DNA of 64,000 nucleotides from the NCBI RefSeq assembly GCF_002002905.1, contig NZ_CP019509.1, forward strand, positions 2,076,001-2,140,000. The letters are read 5' to 3'. The stretch is from Aquaspirillum sp. LM1 (GTDB lineage: Bacteria; Pseudomonadota; Gammaproteobacteria; Burkholderiales; Aquaspirillaceae). This document shows positions 7,687 to 16,306 of this stretch, one piece after another. Position 1 is the first letter of the stretch; each line of letters starts with the position of its first letter. A model generated the notes under the pieces. That model had not been told where the DNA came from. It saw nothing but the letters and a program-made list of their open reading frames with translations, and did no database searches. The position numbers were made by a program, and so were the translations under genes.

Positions 7687-8190
7687 TCAGCCACGTCGCC
7701 GCAGCAGCCACAGCGCCAGGCCGGCAAATGCCAGAAACCCGAGCAGCGTCCACACTGGCATGGGCAGCCCCAGCAAGCGCCAGTTGATTTCGGCGCATTC
7801 GCCGCTGCCGCGAAACACTTTGGCCAGCATGTCGGCCAGCGGCATGGTTTCCAGCATGTAGTCCAGCCCTGGCCCGCAGGCGGGAATCTTGTCCGCCGGG
7901 GTGAACAGCTGCAGCTTGACCTGCCAGCCGGCCACGCCGGCACCGGCCAGCGCCGCCAGCAGGCTGAGACCGGCCCAGACCGCCTGCGACTTGCGGTAAT
8001 GGGGGTCATGCCAGGCGGCCAGCAAGGCAATCAGGCCCAGGGCGATGACCGCCACCCGCTGAAAAATGCACAGCGGACAAGGCTCCAGCCCCAGGCCATG
8101 CTGGGCATAAAGGGCAAATGCCATCGCGGCGGCGCAGGCCAGCGCCAGAAACAGATAAACACGGCGTTGCGAGGGCAGGCGGTAATGCAT
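7687..8190 (-). CDS. dsbB: Disulfide bond formation protein B
   Basis: Inner-membrane quinone-dependent oxidase that re-oxidises periplasmic DsbA, 167 aa. Four predicted spans are present. The first periplasmic loop has the redox pair in EPCPLCIFQR, and the second loop has a further Cys in KIPACGPG and one in GSGECAEI. ATG 8190 starts MHYRLPSQRR, with basic residues before the first span as expected; longer frames begin in non-coding sequence. No dsbA is in the window. Confidence 0.93.
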   Translation of the reverse strand: MHYRLPSQRRVYLFLALACAAAMAFALYAQHGLGLEPCPLCIFQRVAVIALGLIALLAAWHDPHYRKSQAVWAGLSLLAALAGAGVAGWQVKLQLFTPADKIPACGPGLDYMLETMPLADMLAKVFRGSGECAEINWRLLGLPMPVWTLLGFLAFAGLALWLLRRRG

Positions 8191-8385
8191 CACGATAAAA
8201 AATTCCTTGGCAACCACAGAATTAGGCTGAATAAAAATCTGCAAGGCAGTGTGGCGCTGCGGCAGTTTTAGGGGATTCTACGCAATTCACCGGCTTAGTG
8301 GCCCCGGATCGGCGCAAGCTTCATCCGAGTGGCCAAACGCCAGCAGGTTCCCCGAGGCCTGGCGCATTCTGCCAGCCTGACCCCG

Positions 8386-9024
8386 TCAATACAGCACCGT
8401 CTCCGGGTCCAGGCTGCGCCACAGATACCAGGTGGCAACGGTGCGCCATGGCGCAAAGCGCTGGCCAAACTGGCGCAGCGCCTTGGGCGTGGGGCTGATG
8501 CCGTGCAGATAGTGCCGGCCCACCGCCCGCTGCAAGCCAATATCGTCCACCGGCCAGACATCAGCGCGCAGCTGGTTGAAAATCAGGAACATCTCGGCGC
8601 TCCAGCGGCCAATGCCGCGCACCGCCACCAGTGCATCAATCAGCGCCTGATCGTCCATCCGGGCAAAGCTGTCAGGGTCGAGCAAGCCATCGGCAAAGTG
8701 ACGGGCCAGGTCGCGGGTGTATTCCACCTTGCGCCCGGACAGCCCGGCGTCGCGTAGCGCCACCTCCGGCACGGCCAGCAGCGCCTGCGGACTGAGCGCC
8801 GGCACGGCAGCCTGCAGCCGGCCCCATACGGCATCGGCGGCGCGGGTGGAAATTTGCTGGCCGACAATCGCCCGCACCAGGGTGACAAACGGCTCCCCGC
8901 GTGAATGCAGGTGTGCGTCAGGGTAGCGGCCAATCAGCTCGGCCAGCACCGGGTCGGCCTCGCTCAGTGCGGCACAGGCATCGCCCCAGTAGGCCGGCCT
9001 GGCTGCCTGATGGGTGGGGCTCAT
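8386..9024 (-). CDS. DNA-3-methyladenine glycosylase II (AlkA-like, HhH-GPD)
   Basis: Base-excision repair glycosylase removing alkylated purines, 212 aa, lacking the AlkA N-terminal domain. The helix-hairpin-helix region is VAVRGIGRWSAEMFLIF, followed by the catalytic Asp in WPVDDIGLQRA. The upstream part contains LVRAIVGQQISTRAADAVW, typical of the family. ATG 9024 overlaps the pmbA stop by 4 nt (ATGA), so it is probably translated from the pmbA message. An extended start at 9066 lies inside pmbA and is not supported. Confidence 0.9.
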   Translation of the reverse strand: MSPTHQAARPAYWGDACAALSEADPVLAELIGRYPDAHLHSRGEPFVTLVRAIVGQQISTRAADAVWGRLQAAVPALSPQALLAVPEVALRDAGLSGRKVEYTRDLARHFADGLLDPDSFARMDDQALIDALVAVRGIGRWSAEMFLIFNQLRADVWPVDDIGLQRAVGRHYLHGISPTPKALRQFGQRFAPWRTVATWYLWRSLDPETVLY

Positions 9025-10367
9025 TCGCCGGCAACCGTCATGCGCGACAGCAGGATGGAACCGCAACGGGTGGCACCGCGCACCAGCTGGTCGCTGCCAA
9101 TGGCGACGATGTCGCGGAACATGTCCTTGAGGTTGCCGGCGATGGTGATTTCTTCCACGGGGTAAGCCAGCACGCCGTTTTCCACCCAGAAGCCCGCTGC
9201 GCCGCGTGAGTAATCGCCAGTGACGGTGTTCACCCCGTGGCCCAGCAGCTCGGTGACCACCAGGCCGGTGCCCAGCTGTTGCAGCAGGCCGGCAAAGTCG
9301 GGGCCGGTGGCGTGGACGTGCAGATTGTGGCAGCCGCCGGCGTGGCCGGTGGTGGTCATGCCCAGCTTGCGTGCCGAGTAGGACGACAAGAAGTAGCCAT
9401 TGACCACGCCTTGCGCCACCACGCTGCGTGCGCAGGTGGCCACGCCTTCGTTGTCAAACGCGCCAGAGGCAATGCCGCGTGGGATGAACGGGTCTTCGTC
9501 GATGCTGACCCGCGGAGCAAACACCTGCTGGCCCAGCGAATCCACCAGAAAGCTCATTTTGCGGTACAGCGCGCCGCCGCTGACGGCAGACACAAAATGG
9601 CCAATCAGCCCGGCGGCCAGCGGCGCTTCAAACAGCACCGGGTACTGGCCGGTTTTCACCCGGCGCGCGCCCAGCCGGCGCACGGCGCGCTCGCCGGCAA
9701 TCCGGCCCACGGTAGCGGCATCAAGCAGGTCTTCGGGATGGCGGGCGCTGCTGTACCAGTAGTCGCGCTGCATGTCGCCGTTCTGTTCGGCAATCAGCGT
9801 GGCCGACAGGCTGTGGCGGCTGCCCTGATGGCCGTGGCAAAAGCCGTGGCTGTTGGCGTAGACAAACTGGCTGACCTGGGTATTGACGCTGGCACCTTCC
9901 GAGTTGTTCACCCGGTTGTCCACGGCCTGGCCGGCGGCTTCGGTGGCGCAGGCCAGGGCAATGGCGTCTTCTACCGGCAAATCCCAGCGGTGACACAGCG
10001 ACAGGTCAGGAAATTCGGTGGCCAGCCGGGCCGGGTCAGCCAGGCCGGCAAACGGGTCGGCAGCGGTGAAGCGGGCAATGTTCAGCGCGGCCTTGACGGT
10101 GTCTTCCAGCGCGGCGGATGAAAAATCCGAACTGCTGGCGTGGCCTTTGCTCTGGCCCAGGTAAACCGTCACCCCCACGCCCTTGTCGCCGGTGTATTCG
10201 ATGGTTTCCACTTCACCCAGCCGCACGCTGACGGCCTGGCCAATGCCTTCAGACACTTCGGCCTCGGCGGCAGTGGCACCGTGGCGGCGGGCCAGATCCA
10301 GCACTTGCGTGGCAAGGTCGGCAAGCTGGGCTTGACTATAGTTCAGGGAGCTGGCGGATTCGGTCAT
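9021..10367 (-). CDS. pmbA: Metalloprotease PmbA/TldE
   Basis: Cytoplasmic TldD/TldE-family protein, 448 aa. TldE (PmbA) pairs with TldD to degrade unfolded peptides and mature some modified peptides; TldE lacks the zinc motif, and none is visible here. Recognisable segments are GKGVGVTVYLG-type sequence near residue 65 (GDKGVGVTVYLGQSKGHAS), FDNEGVATCARSVVAQGVV, and the C-terminal TGDYSRGAAGFWVENG...VEEITIAGNL. ATG 10367 is preferred to GTG 10373. It is divergent from darP across about 110 nt; this same pairing (yjgA-pmbA) is conserved in many proteobacteria. tldD is not in the window. Confidence 0.95.
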   Translation of the reverse strand: MTESASSLNYSQAQLADLATQVLDLARRHGATAAEAEVSEGIGQAVSVRLGEVETIEYTGDKGVGVTVYLGQSKGHASSSDFSSAALEDTVKAALNIARFTAADPFAGLADPARLATEFPDLSLCHRWDLPVEDAIALACATEAAGQAVDNRVNNSEGASVNTQVSQFVYANSHGFCHGHQGSRHSLSATLIAEQNGDMQRDYWYSSARHPEDLLDAATVGRIAGERAVRRLGARRVKTGQYPVLFEAPLAAGLIGHFVSAVSGGALYRKMSFLVDSLGQQVFAPRVSIDEDPFIPRGIASGAFDNEGVATCARSVVAQGVVNGYFLSSYSARKLGMTTTGHAGGCHNLHVHATGPDFAGLLQQLGTGLVVTELLGHGVNTVTGDYSRGAAGFWVENGVLAYPVEEITIAGNLKDMFRDIVAIGSDQLVRGATRCGSILLSRMTVAGE

Positions 10368-10483
10368 GATCACAGTCGCAATGGGTTGGCAAATGCCCGC
10401 AAGCGTGCCGGATTTACCGGGCAGTCCGCAAGAGTGGGCAGGGTTCCTGTATCATACCAGTCTTAGTCTTTTCCCCAAGCACC

Positions 10484-11047
10484 ATGACAACATCGATCCA
10501 ACCCCGCCAGCCGGACGAAACGCTGGTCAGCAAGTCGCAAAAAAAGCGCGAAATGGACGCCCTGCAGGATTTGGGCAAAGCCCTGATCGGCCTGTCCAAC
10601 GACACCCTGAAAACCATGCCGATCCCCGACGCGCTGCGCGAAGCCGTGCTCGAACACAAGCGGCTGAACGCCCACGGCGCGCTACGCCGCCAGCTGCAGT
10701 ACATCGGCAAGCTGATGCGCAATGTCGATCCGGCCCCGATTGAAGCCCGTCTGGCGGTGCTGCGCGGCGAATCCGACCAGCACACCGGCTGGATGCACCG
10801 GCTGGAGCGCTGGCGCGAACGCCTGCTGGCCGAAGACAAGGCGCTGGACGCCCTGCTGGCCGAATACCCCGGCATCGACGTACAAACCCTGCGCACCCAG
10901 ATCCGCAATGCCCGCCGCGAACAGGCCGACAACAAGCCGCCCAAGGCGTTCCGCATGGTGTTCAAGCTGCTCAAGGACATTATTCCCGAGCCTGGCGGTC
11001 CGGTAAAACCGGCGCGCCCGGAGGATGACGACGAGGACGCCGCATGA
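10484..11047 (+). CDS. darP: Ribosome-associated protein DarP (YjgA, DUF615)
   Basis: Cytoplasmic protein, 187 aa, that associates with late 50S ribosomal precursors in E. coli. Diagnostic segments are VSKSQKKREMDALQDLG at the N-terminus and a helical basic region, RQLQYIGKLMRN. The C-terminus is acidic (PEDDDEDAA). It is divergent from pmbA and overlaps mogA by 4 nt (ATGA at 11044-11047). Confidence 0.94.
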   Translation: MTTSIQPRQPDETLVSKSQKKREMDALQDLGKALIGLSNDTLKTMPIPDALREAVLEHKRLNAHGALRRQLQYIGKLMRNVDPAPIEARLAVLRGESDQHTGWMHRLERWRERLLAEDKALDALLAEYPGIDVQTLRTQIRNARREQADNKPPKAFRMVFKLLKDIIPEPGGPVKPARPEDDDEDAA

Positions 11048-11628
11048 GCCAGCTGGTGAAAATTGGTCTGGTGTCGGTCAGTGACCGCGCCAGCCAGGGG
11101 GTGTACGAAGACAAGGGCCTGCCGGCGCTGCGCGACTGGCTGAAACAGGTAATCACCACCCCGGTGGAGTTTGAAGCCCGGCTGATTGCCGATGAACAGG
11201 ATGATATCCAGGCCACGCTGATTGACCTGGTTGACCACCAGGGCTGCCATCTGGTGCTGACCACCGGCGGCACTGGCCCGGCCCCGCGCGACGTGACCCC
11301 GGACGCCACCCTGGCGGTGGCCGACCGGGTGATGCCCGGCTTTGGTGAGCAGATGCGCCAGATCAGCTTGGCCTTTGTGCCCACCGCCATCCTGTCGCGT
11401 CAGGTGGGGGTGATTCGCAAGCAGGCGCTGATTCTCAACCTGCCCGGCCAACCCAAAGCCATTGCCGAAACCCTGGAAGGCCTGCGCAACGCCGAGGGCC
11501 AGGTCACCGTGCCGGGGATTTTTGCCGCCGTGCCCTACTGTCTGGACCTGATTGGCGCACCGTGGATCGACACCGACCCGGCGCGGGTCAAGGCTTTCCG
11601 CCCGAAATCTGCCGTTCGGCCCGCCTGA
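11044..11628 (+). CDS. mogA: Molybdopterin adenylyltransferase
   Basis: Molybdenum cofactor enzyme that adenylylates molybdopterin before metal insertion, 194 aa, MogA/MoaB fold. Motifs are LVSVSDRASQGVYEDKG, the glycine loop TTGGTGPAPRDVTPDAT, and LPGQPKAIAETLEG near the C-terminus. It overlaps darP by 4 nt and is followed 6 nt later by the hydrolase gene. No molybdoenzyme is in the window. Confidence 0.94.
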   Translation: MSQLVKIGLVSVSDRASQGVYEDKGLPALRDWLKQVITTPVEFEARLIADEQDDIQATLIDLVDHQGCHLVLTTGGTGPAPRDVTPDATLAVADRVMPGFGEQMRQISLAFVPTAILSRQVGVIRKQALILNLPGQPKAIAETLEGLRNAEGQVTVPGIFAAVPYCLDLIGAPWIDTDPARVKAFRPKSAVRPA

Positions 11629-11634
11629 GCCACC

Positions 11635-12609
11635 ATGGCCGCCGTGTTGCACGCCTCGGCCTACCAGGCCCCGCGCTGGCTGCCCGACGGGCACAGTCAG
11701 ACGATCTACCCGGCGCTGTGCCTGCGCTTGCCGCTGCCGGCCTACCGGCGGGAAATCTGGCCCACCCCGGATCACGGCCAGATTGCCGTGGACTGGCTGG
11801 ACAGCCCGACACCGCACACGCCGCTGGTGCTGCTGCTGCACGGGCTGGAAGGCAGCAGCCACAGCCATTACGCCAAAGCCCTGATGCACGCGGTGGCTCA
11901 ACGCGGCTGGCAGGGCGCGGTGGCGCATTTTCGGGGCTGCGGCGGGCTGGCAAACACCTTGCCGCGCGCCTACCACGCCGGAGACTCTGCCGAAGTGGCC
12001 TGGATACTGGCCCGACTGGCCCACGCGGGCCGGCCACTGTATGTAGTGGGGGTGTCACTGGGCGGCAATATGCTGCTCAAGCACCTGGGCGAGGCGGGCG
12101 ACTGCGCCCAACTCACTGCGGCAGCAGCGGTGTCGGCACCGCTTGACCTGGCCGCTGCCGGAGCCCGGCTGGATCAGGGGTTGTCCCGGCAGATTTACAC
12201 CCGGATGTTTCTGCGCACGCTCAAACCGGCCAGCCTGGCCACCGCCCAACGCCACCCCGGCCTGCTTGATCCCGCCCAGATTCGCCGCTGCCGCAGTTTC
12301 CGGGCGTTTGACGACCACGTCACCGCCCCACTGCACGGCTTTGCCGGGGTGGACGACTACTGGGCGCGCGCCTCGGCCAAGCCCTGGCTGAGCCGGATTG
12401 CCCGGCCCACTCTGGTGCTGAACGCTGGCAACGACCCGTTCTTGCCCGCTCACGCCTTGCCCGGCCCCGAACAGGCCAGCGCCGCCGTCACCCTGGAATA
12501 CCCGACCAGCGGCGGCCATGTTGGTTTTGTCTCCGGCGCGTTTCCCGGCCACCTCGACTGGCTGTCGCACCGCCTGCTGGATTTTTTTGCCACCCATGCC
12601 CTGCATTAA
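11635..12609 (+). CDS. YheT-family alpha/beta hydrolase
   Basis: Alpha/beta-hydrolase of the UPF0017/YheT family, 324 aa. The sequence starts with a family-type WLPDGHSQTIYPAL, then LLLHGLEGSSHSHYAK (oxyanion region) and the nucleophile elbow VVGVSLGGNMLLKHLGE with Ser as nucleophile. The late Asp (NAGNDPFLP) and His (GGHVGFVSG) complete a triad. The natural substrate is not established; relatives are annotated as hydrolases or esterases. The six-base gap after mogA suggests co-transcription. Confidence 0.9.
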   Translation: MAAVLHASAYQAPRWLPDGHSQTIYPALCLRLPLPAYRREIWPTPDHGQIAVDWLDSPTPHTPLVLLLHGLEGSSHSHYAKALMHAVAQRGWQGAVAHFRGCGGLANTLPRAYHAGDSAEVAWILARLAHAGRPLYVVGVSLGGNMLLKHLGEAGDCAQLTAAAAVSAPLDLAAAGARLDQGLSRQIYTRMFLRTLKPASLATAQRHPGLLDPAQIRRCRSFRAFDDHVTAPLHGFAGVDDYWARASAKPWLSRIARPTLVLNAGNDPFLPAHALPGPEQASAAVTLEYPTSGGHVGFVSGAFPGHLDWLSHRLLDFFATHALH

Positions 12610-12624
12610 CTGGATGCTCTGCCC

Positions 12625-13413
12625 ATGTCCGACATTCTGAACACCATTGTTGCCACCAAACGGCGCGAAGTGGCGGCTGACCAGCTCAGCCGCCCGCTGG
12701 CGGAACTGACCGCCGCCGCCCGCGATGCCGGCCCCACCCGCGATTTTGTCGGTGCCCTGCGCGCCAAGCTGGCCGCCGGCCTGCCGGCAGTGATTGCCGA
12801 AGTGAAAAAGGCCAGCCCAAGCAAGGGGGTGATCCGCGCCGACTTCGACCCGGCGGCGATTGCCGCCAGCTACGCCGCCCACGGTGCCGCCTGCCTGTCG
12901 GTGCTGACCGATCGCGACTATTTCCAGGGCTCGCCCGCCTACCTGCAGGCTGCCCGCGCCGCCTGCCCGCTGCCGGTGCTGCGCAAGGACTTCATCATCG
13001 ATCCGTACCAGATTGTTGACGCCAGGGCCATGGGCGCAGACTGCATCCTGCTGATTGCCGCCGTGCTCGACGCGGCGCAGATGCAGGCATTTGAACAACA
13101 GGCCAATGAACTGGGCATGGCTGTGCTGGTAGAAGTACACAATGCCGCCGAGCTGGAACAGGCGCTCACCCTGCGCACGCCGCTGATTGGGGTGAACAAC
13201 CGCAATCTGCGCACCTTTGAAGTGAACCTCGACACCACGCTGGACCTGCTGCCGGCCATTGGCCCCCAGCGGATTGCCGTCACCGAAAGCGGCATTGCCA
13301 GCGCCGCTGACGTGGCCCGCATGCGCGCCGCCCAGGTGCACACCTTTCTGGTGGGCGAGGCTTTCATGCGTGAAGCCAACCCTGGTGAAGCGCTGGCGCG
13401 CCTGTTTGCCTGA
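12625..13413 (+). CDS. trpC: Indole-3-glycerol phosphate synthase
   Basis: Cytoplasmic TIM-barrel enzyme closing the indole ring in tryptophan biosynthesis, 262 aa. Motifs are [16 protein letters not shown] with the catalytic Lys, [27 protein letters not shown], and VTESGIAS in the phosphate-binding part. It stands apart from trpD and trpG, which in many betaproteobacteria precede it; here its upstream neighbour is the hydrolase gene 15 nt away. It is monofunctional, with no trpF fusion. Confidence 0.96.
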   Translation: MSDILNTIVATKRREVAADQLSRPLAELTAAARDAGPTRDFVGALRAKLAAGLPAVIAEVKKASPSKGVIRADFDPAAIAASYAAHGAACLSVLTDRDYFQGSPAYLQAARAACPLPVLRKDFIIDPYQIVDARAMGADCILLIAAVLDAAQMQAFEQQANELGMAVLVEVHNAAELEQALTLRTPLIGVNNRNLRTFEVNLDTTLDLLPAIGPQRIAVTESGIASAADVARMRAAQVHTFLVGEAFMREANPGEALARLFA

Positions 13414-13529
13414 ATTGATGGCGCTGGATTAAACCCCGGGCAAGATTGGCTGCACCGTTGCCCGGCCAGCCACTACACTGACAGAAACCGCCCAAGTACG
13501 CGGCATTCACCCCCCACGGAGACACCACC

Positions 13530-14192
13530 ATGAAAAAATCCCTGCTGGCCGGACTGGCCATGACTCTCGCTGTCAGCGGTTGCGCCAACACTAGCGGCTG
13601 GGACAGCATGAGCAACACCCAGAAAGGGGCCATCATCGGCACCCTGGGTGGTGCTGCCGCTGGGGCTGCCATCAGCCATAACCATCGCGGTCGCGGCGCG
13701 CTGATTGGCGCCGTGGGCGGTGCGCTGGCAGGCGCGGCGATTGGCAATTACATGGACCAGCAAAAGCGCGAGCTGGACATCAATCTGGCCTCGGAAGTGC
13801 AGGCTGGCAATATCGTGATCCAGCAGTACAGCGACAAGTCGATCAAGGTCACCATGACCTCGGCTACCGCATTTGACACCAACAGCTACCAGATCAAGCC
13901 CGGTTTTTATCCAACGCTGAACAAGATTGGCAATACCCTGGTGAAGTACCCGAAAACCACGATGGCCATCAGCGGGCACACCGATAACCAGGGCAACGAC
14001 GTCATCAACCAGCCGCTGTCGGAAAACCGCGCCCGGGCCGTGTCCGGCTATTTTGGCGGACGCGGTGTGTATGGCGAACGGATGAGCGTGTATGGCCGTG
14101 GCCGCTACGAGCCGCGCGCCAGCAATGCCACCGAAGCCGGGCGTCAGCTGAACCGCCGGGTGGAAATCCTGATTGCGCCGATCACCGAGTAA
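13530..14192 (+). CDS. OmpA-family lipoprotein with glycine-zipper (YiaD-like)
   Basis: Outer-membrane lipoprotein, 220 aa. The signal peptide ends in a lipobox, VSGC, with Cys at residue 20. A glycine-rich segment follows (GAIIGTLGGAAAGAAIS and GALIGAVGGALAGAAIG), a glycine zipper that may insert in a membrane. The C-terminal OmpA-like peptidoglycan-binding domain is clear: ISGHTDNQGNDVINQPLSE, then RARAVSGYF and LNRRVEILI. The length and layout match YiaD. A purine-poor but adequate GGAGA lies 9 nt before ATG. It converges with pgpA. Confidence 0.93.
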   Translation: MKKSLLAGLAMTLAVSGCANTSGWDSMSNTQKGAIIGTLGGAAAGAAISHNHRGRGALIGAVGGALAGAAIGNYMDQQKRELDINLASEVQAGNIVIQQYSDKSIKVTMTSATAFDTNSYQIKPGFYPTLNKIGNTLVKYPKTTMAISGHTDNQGNDVINQPLSENRARAVSGYFGGRGVYGERMSVYGRGRYEPRASNATEAGRQLNRRVEILIAPITE

Positions 14193-14221
14193 CGTTGTGC
14201 CAGCCAGGGGTAGGCAAGCGC

Positions 14222-14719
14222 TTACCCCGGCAAGCCCGCCAGATTTACCAGCGCCAGATACGTCAGCCAGGCCATCAGCGCCGCCAGCACATCGTCCAGC
14301 ATGACGCCAAACCCGCCCTTCACCCGTGCATCCAGCCAGCGAATCGGCCAGGGTTTGACAATATCGAACAGCCGGAACAGCCCAAACCCCAGCAGCCAGG
14401 CCAGCGGCGTGGCTGGTAGTGCCGCCAGCACGCCCCACATGGCCACCATTTCGTCCCACACCATGGCACCGTGGTCGGGCACGCCCAGTGCGTCGCCCGT
14501 GCGCTGACATGCCCAGCAGCCCAGCACAAACGCCGGCAGCAGCAATACGGCTACCCACAGCGGGGTCAGGCCGATATCCAGAAACAGCGCGTACAGCGGC
14601 AATGCTGCCAGTGTGCCAAAGGTGCCGGGTGCTTTCGGGGCCAGGCCGCTGCCCAGACCCAAGGCAATCACGTGCGCCGGATGGCGCAGCATAAAGCGCC
14701 AGTCAGGCAAAGTGGTCAT
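14222..14719 (-). CDS. pgpA: Phosphatidylglycerophosphatase A
   Basis: Inner-membrane lipid phosphatase making phosphatidylglycerol from its phosphate, 165 aa. It carries the conserved GLGSGLAPKAPGTFGTLAAL and DEMVAMWGV segments and three to four spans. ATG 14719 overlaps the thiL 3' end by 17 nt, the usual thiL-pgpA order of proteobacteria, and gives a normal family length; an extension to 14797 would read through thiL in another frame. Confidence 0.94.
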   Translation of the reverse strand: MTTLPDWRFMLRHPAHVIALGLGSGLAPKAPGTFGTLAALPLYALFLDIGLTPLWVAVLLLPAFVLGCWACQRTGDALGVPDHGAMVWDEMVAMWGVLAALPATPLAWLLGFGLFRLFDIVKPWPIRWLDARVKGGFGVMLDDVLAALMAWLTYLALVNLAGLPG

Positions 14720-15656
14720 AACCTTCACGCTCCAGAATAATCGGCTGCCCCTGCGTATCCAGCAGGCGACAGCCCTGGCCGGGAACAATCCGGCCAATAC
14801 AGCTCAACGGTAGGCCCAGCGGCGCAGCCAGGGCGGCAATCGCCGCATGGTGGCGGGGCGGGGCGGTAAAGCACAGCTCGTAATCGTCGCCACCCGCCGC
14901 CAGGCAGGGCAAGGTAGCCAGACCCTGGGCGCACAGCCAGGGATGGCTGGGCAACTGCCCGGCCCATACCTCACCGGCCACCCCAGAGCGCTGCAGGAGA
15001 TGGCCAAGATCGGCCAGCAGCCCATCCGACACATCCAGCGCCGCGCTGGCCAGCCCGCGCAAGGCCTGGCCCAAGGCCAGACGCGGCTGCGGCCAGTCCA
15101 GCTGCTGCTGGCACAACGCCCGCACCGGTTCAGGCAAGCTAAGCGTACCCAGCCGGTGCTGCAAGGCGGCGGCGGCCAGCCCCAGCTGACCGCTGACCCA
15201 GATTTCATCGCCGGGCTGCGCGCCATCCCGGCGTAGCGCCTGCCCGGCAGGCACCTCACCCATGATCTGCACCGACAGGGTGAGCGGGCCACGGGTGGTG
15301 TCACCGCCAATCAGGTCTACCTGATGGTGCGCCGCCAGGGCAAACAGCCCCTCGGCAAAGGCGGCAATCCAGGGGCTGTCCAGCTGCGGCCAGGCCACGG
15401 CCAGCGTGGCCCAGCGCGCCCGTCCGCCCATCGCGGCCATATCAGACAGATTGACCGCCAGGGTTTTATGCCCCAGCGCGCGCGGGTCCACCTCGGGAAA
15501 AAAATGCCGGCCAGACACCAGCATATCGACCGACACCAGCAGCTCGCAGCCGGCGCTGGGACGCAAAATCGCCGCGTCGTCGCCCACGGCCAGCACCACG
15601 CCATCGTCACGGGCCAGGCGGTTAAAATAATGCTCAATCAGGGAAAATTCGTTCAT
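14703..15656 (-). CDS. thiL: Thiamine-monophosphate kinase
   Basis: ATP-dependent kinase making thiamine diphosphate, 317 aa, of the AIR-synthase-like fold. Diagnostic parts are FSLIEHYFNRLA at the start, LAVGDDAAILRP with metal-binding Asp residues, VSVDMLVSGRHFFP, LAVNLSDMAAMG, and the substrate region LIGGDTTRGPLTLSVQIMG. ATG 15656 begins exactly at the family N-terminus. It overlaps pgpA at its 3' end. Upstream are repeats rather than nusB-ribH, so the wider thi context is not conserved. Confidence 0.95.
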   Translation of the reverse strand: MNEFSLIEHYFNRLARDDGVVLAVGDDAAILRPSAGCELLVSVDMLVSGRHFFPEVDPRALGHKTLAVNLSDMAAMGGRARWATLAVAWPQLDSPWIAAFAEGLFALAAHHQVDLIGGDTTRGPLTLSVQIMGEVPAGQALRRDGAQPGDEIWVSGQLGLAAAALQHRLGTLSLPEPVRALCQQQLDWPQPRLALGQALRGLASAALDVSDGLLADLGHLLQRSGVAGEVWAGQLPSHPWLCAQGLATLPCLAAGGDDYELCFTAPPRHHAAIAALAAPLGLPLSCIGRIVPGQGCRLLDTQGQPIILEREGYDHFA

Positions 15657-15723
15657 GCATGGTTGGCTTTTTTGAACTGTCGTGTCATGACAAGGAATGG
15701 GGGCTGGCATGAAGAGTCGCGAG

Positions 15724-15832
15724 GGCAATGCTGAAAAAACCGTTATTCCCACCAAGGCAGGAGTCCAGGTTTTTGATTTTGCTGGGTTTTGCTTTTTGCC
15801 AAAACGATTTGCTGAATCAGTCAGCGCATGCC
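15724..15832. repeat. MITE-like repeat, copy C
   Basis: Aligns over its length with copy B (same orientation) and copy A (inverted). The ends read GGCAATGCTGA on the left and, from the opposite strand, GGCATGCGCTGA on the right. The dRS3-like core has decayed to ATTCCCACCAAGGCAGGAGT, while the GATTTTGCTGGGTTTTGC segment is well kept. Confidence 0.7.
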
Positions 15833-16017
15833 TGGGGTGTCAGAGGAGCCTCTTGCAAAACCCATGCTTCGCTGAGGTTTTTTCACTCCGGGAGGGCGGG
15901 TCGAAGACAATGCGGGCGGTGGCTTCTGGCATGACAACGGCTACCAGACCCATCATCATCACGCCCGCCCATGAATGCTACCCAACGCAACTTGATCATG
16001 CAACGCTGGCACGTGAT

Positions 16018-16305
16018 ATTGATCGCGCCGACCAGATCGGCGTTTTCCTCGAAACCACACGCCACACACTCGAACCTGGCTTGCGTCTGGCGATTCGCCG
16101 CCGACACATGGCCGCAGCACGGACACGTCCGGCTGGTGTTCTACACCGGCACGGCAATGAGATGTCCACCGTTCCACGCCAGCTTGTAGGCTTGAAGTCG
16201 TTGCATACGGGTATTTTTGCAGTCCACCCCCATCGACGGCAAGGACGGCTACGTCGTCCGCGCCATCCTTCCCCGCCCTGAACGGCGGGGCTTGCCGCGC
16301 ACCGG
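16018..16305 (-). mobile_element. Truncated IS605/IS1341-type (TnpB) relic
   Basis: Second copy of the element family at 4790-5215. Its left end is intact (hairpin CCCGCCCTGAACGGCGGG at 16272-16290, terminus at 16305), but no right-end hairpin is found and the low-coordinate boundary is approximate. The minus strand encodes MQRLQAYKL fused after an internal deletion to AWNGGHLIAVPV, a stop, then CPCCGHVSAANRQTQARFEC and CGFEENADLVGAIN. The deletion differs from that of the first copy. On the minus strand the left end follows CTGAC, in which TGA is the stop codon of the SNF2 gene. Confidence 0.75.
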
Positions 16306-16306
16306 G

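Noticed and set aside
12625..13413. A link between trpC and the TrpXYZ-like importer
   Set aside because: They are more than 9 kb apart in different transcription units, and no shared leader or operator was found.
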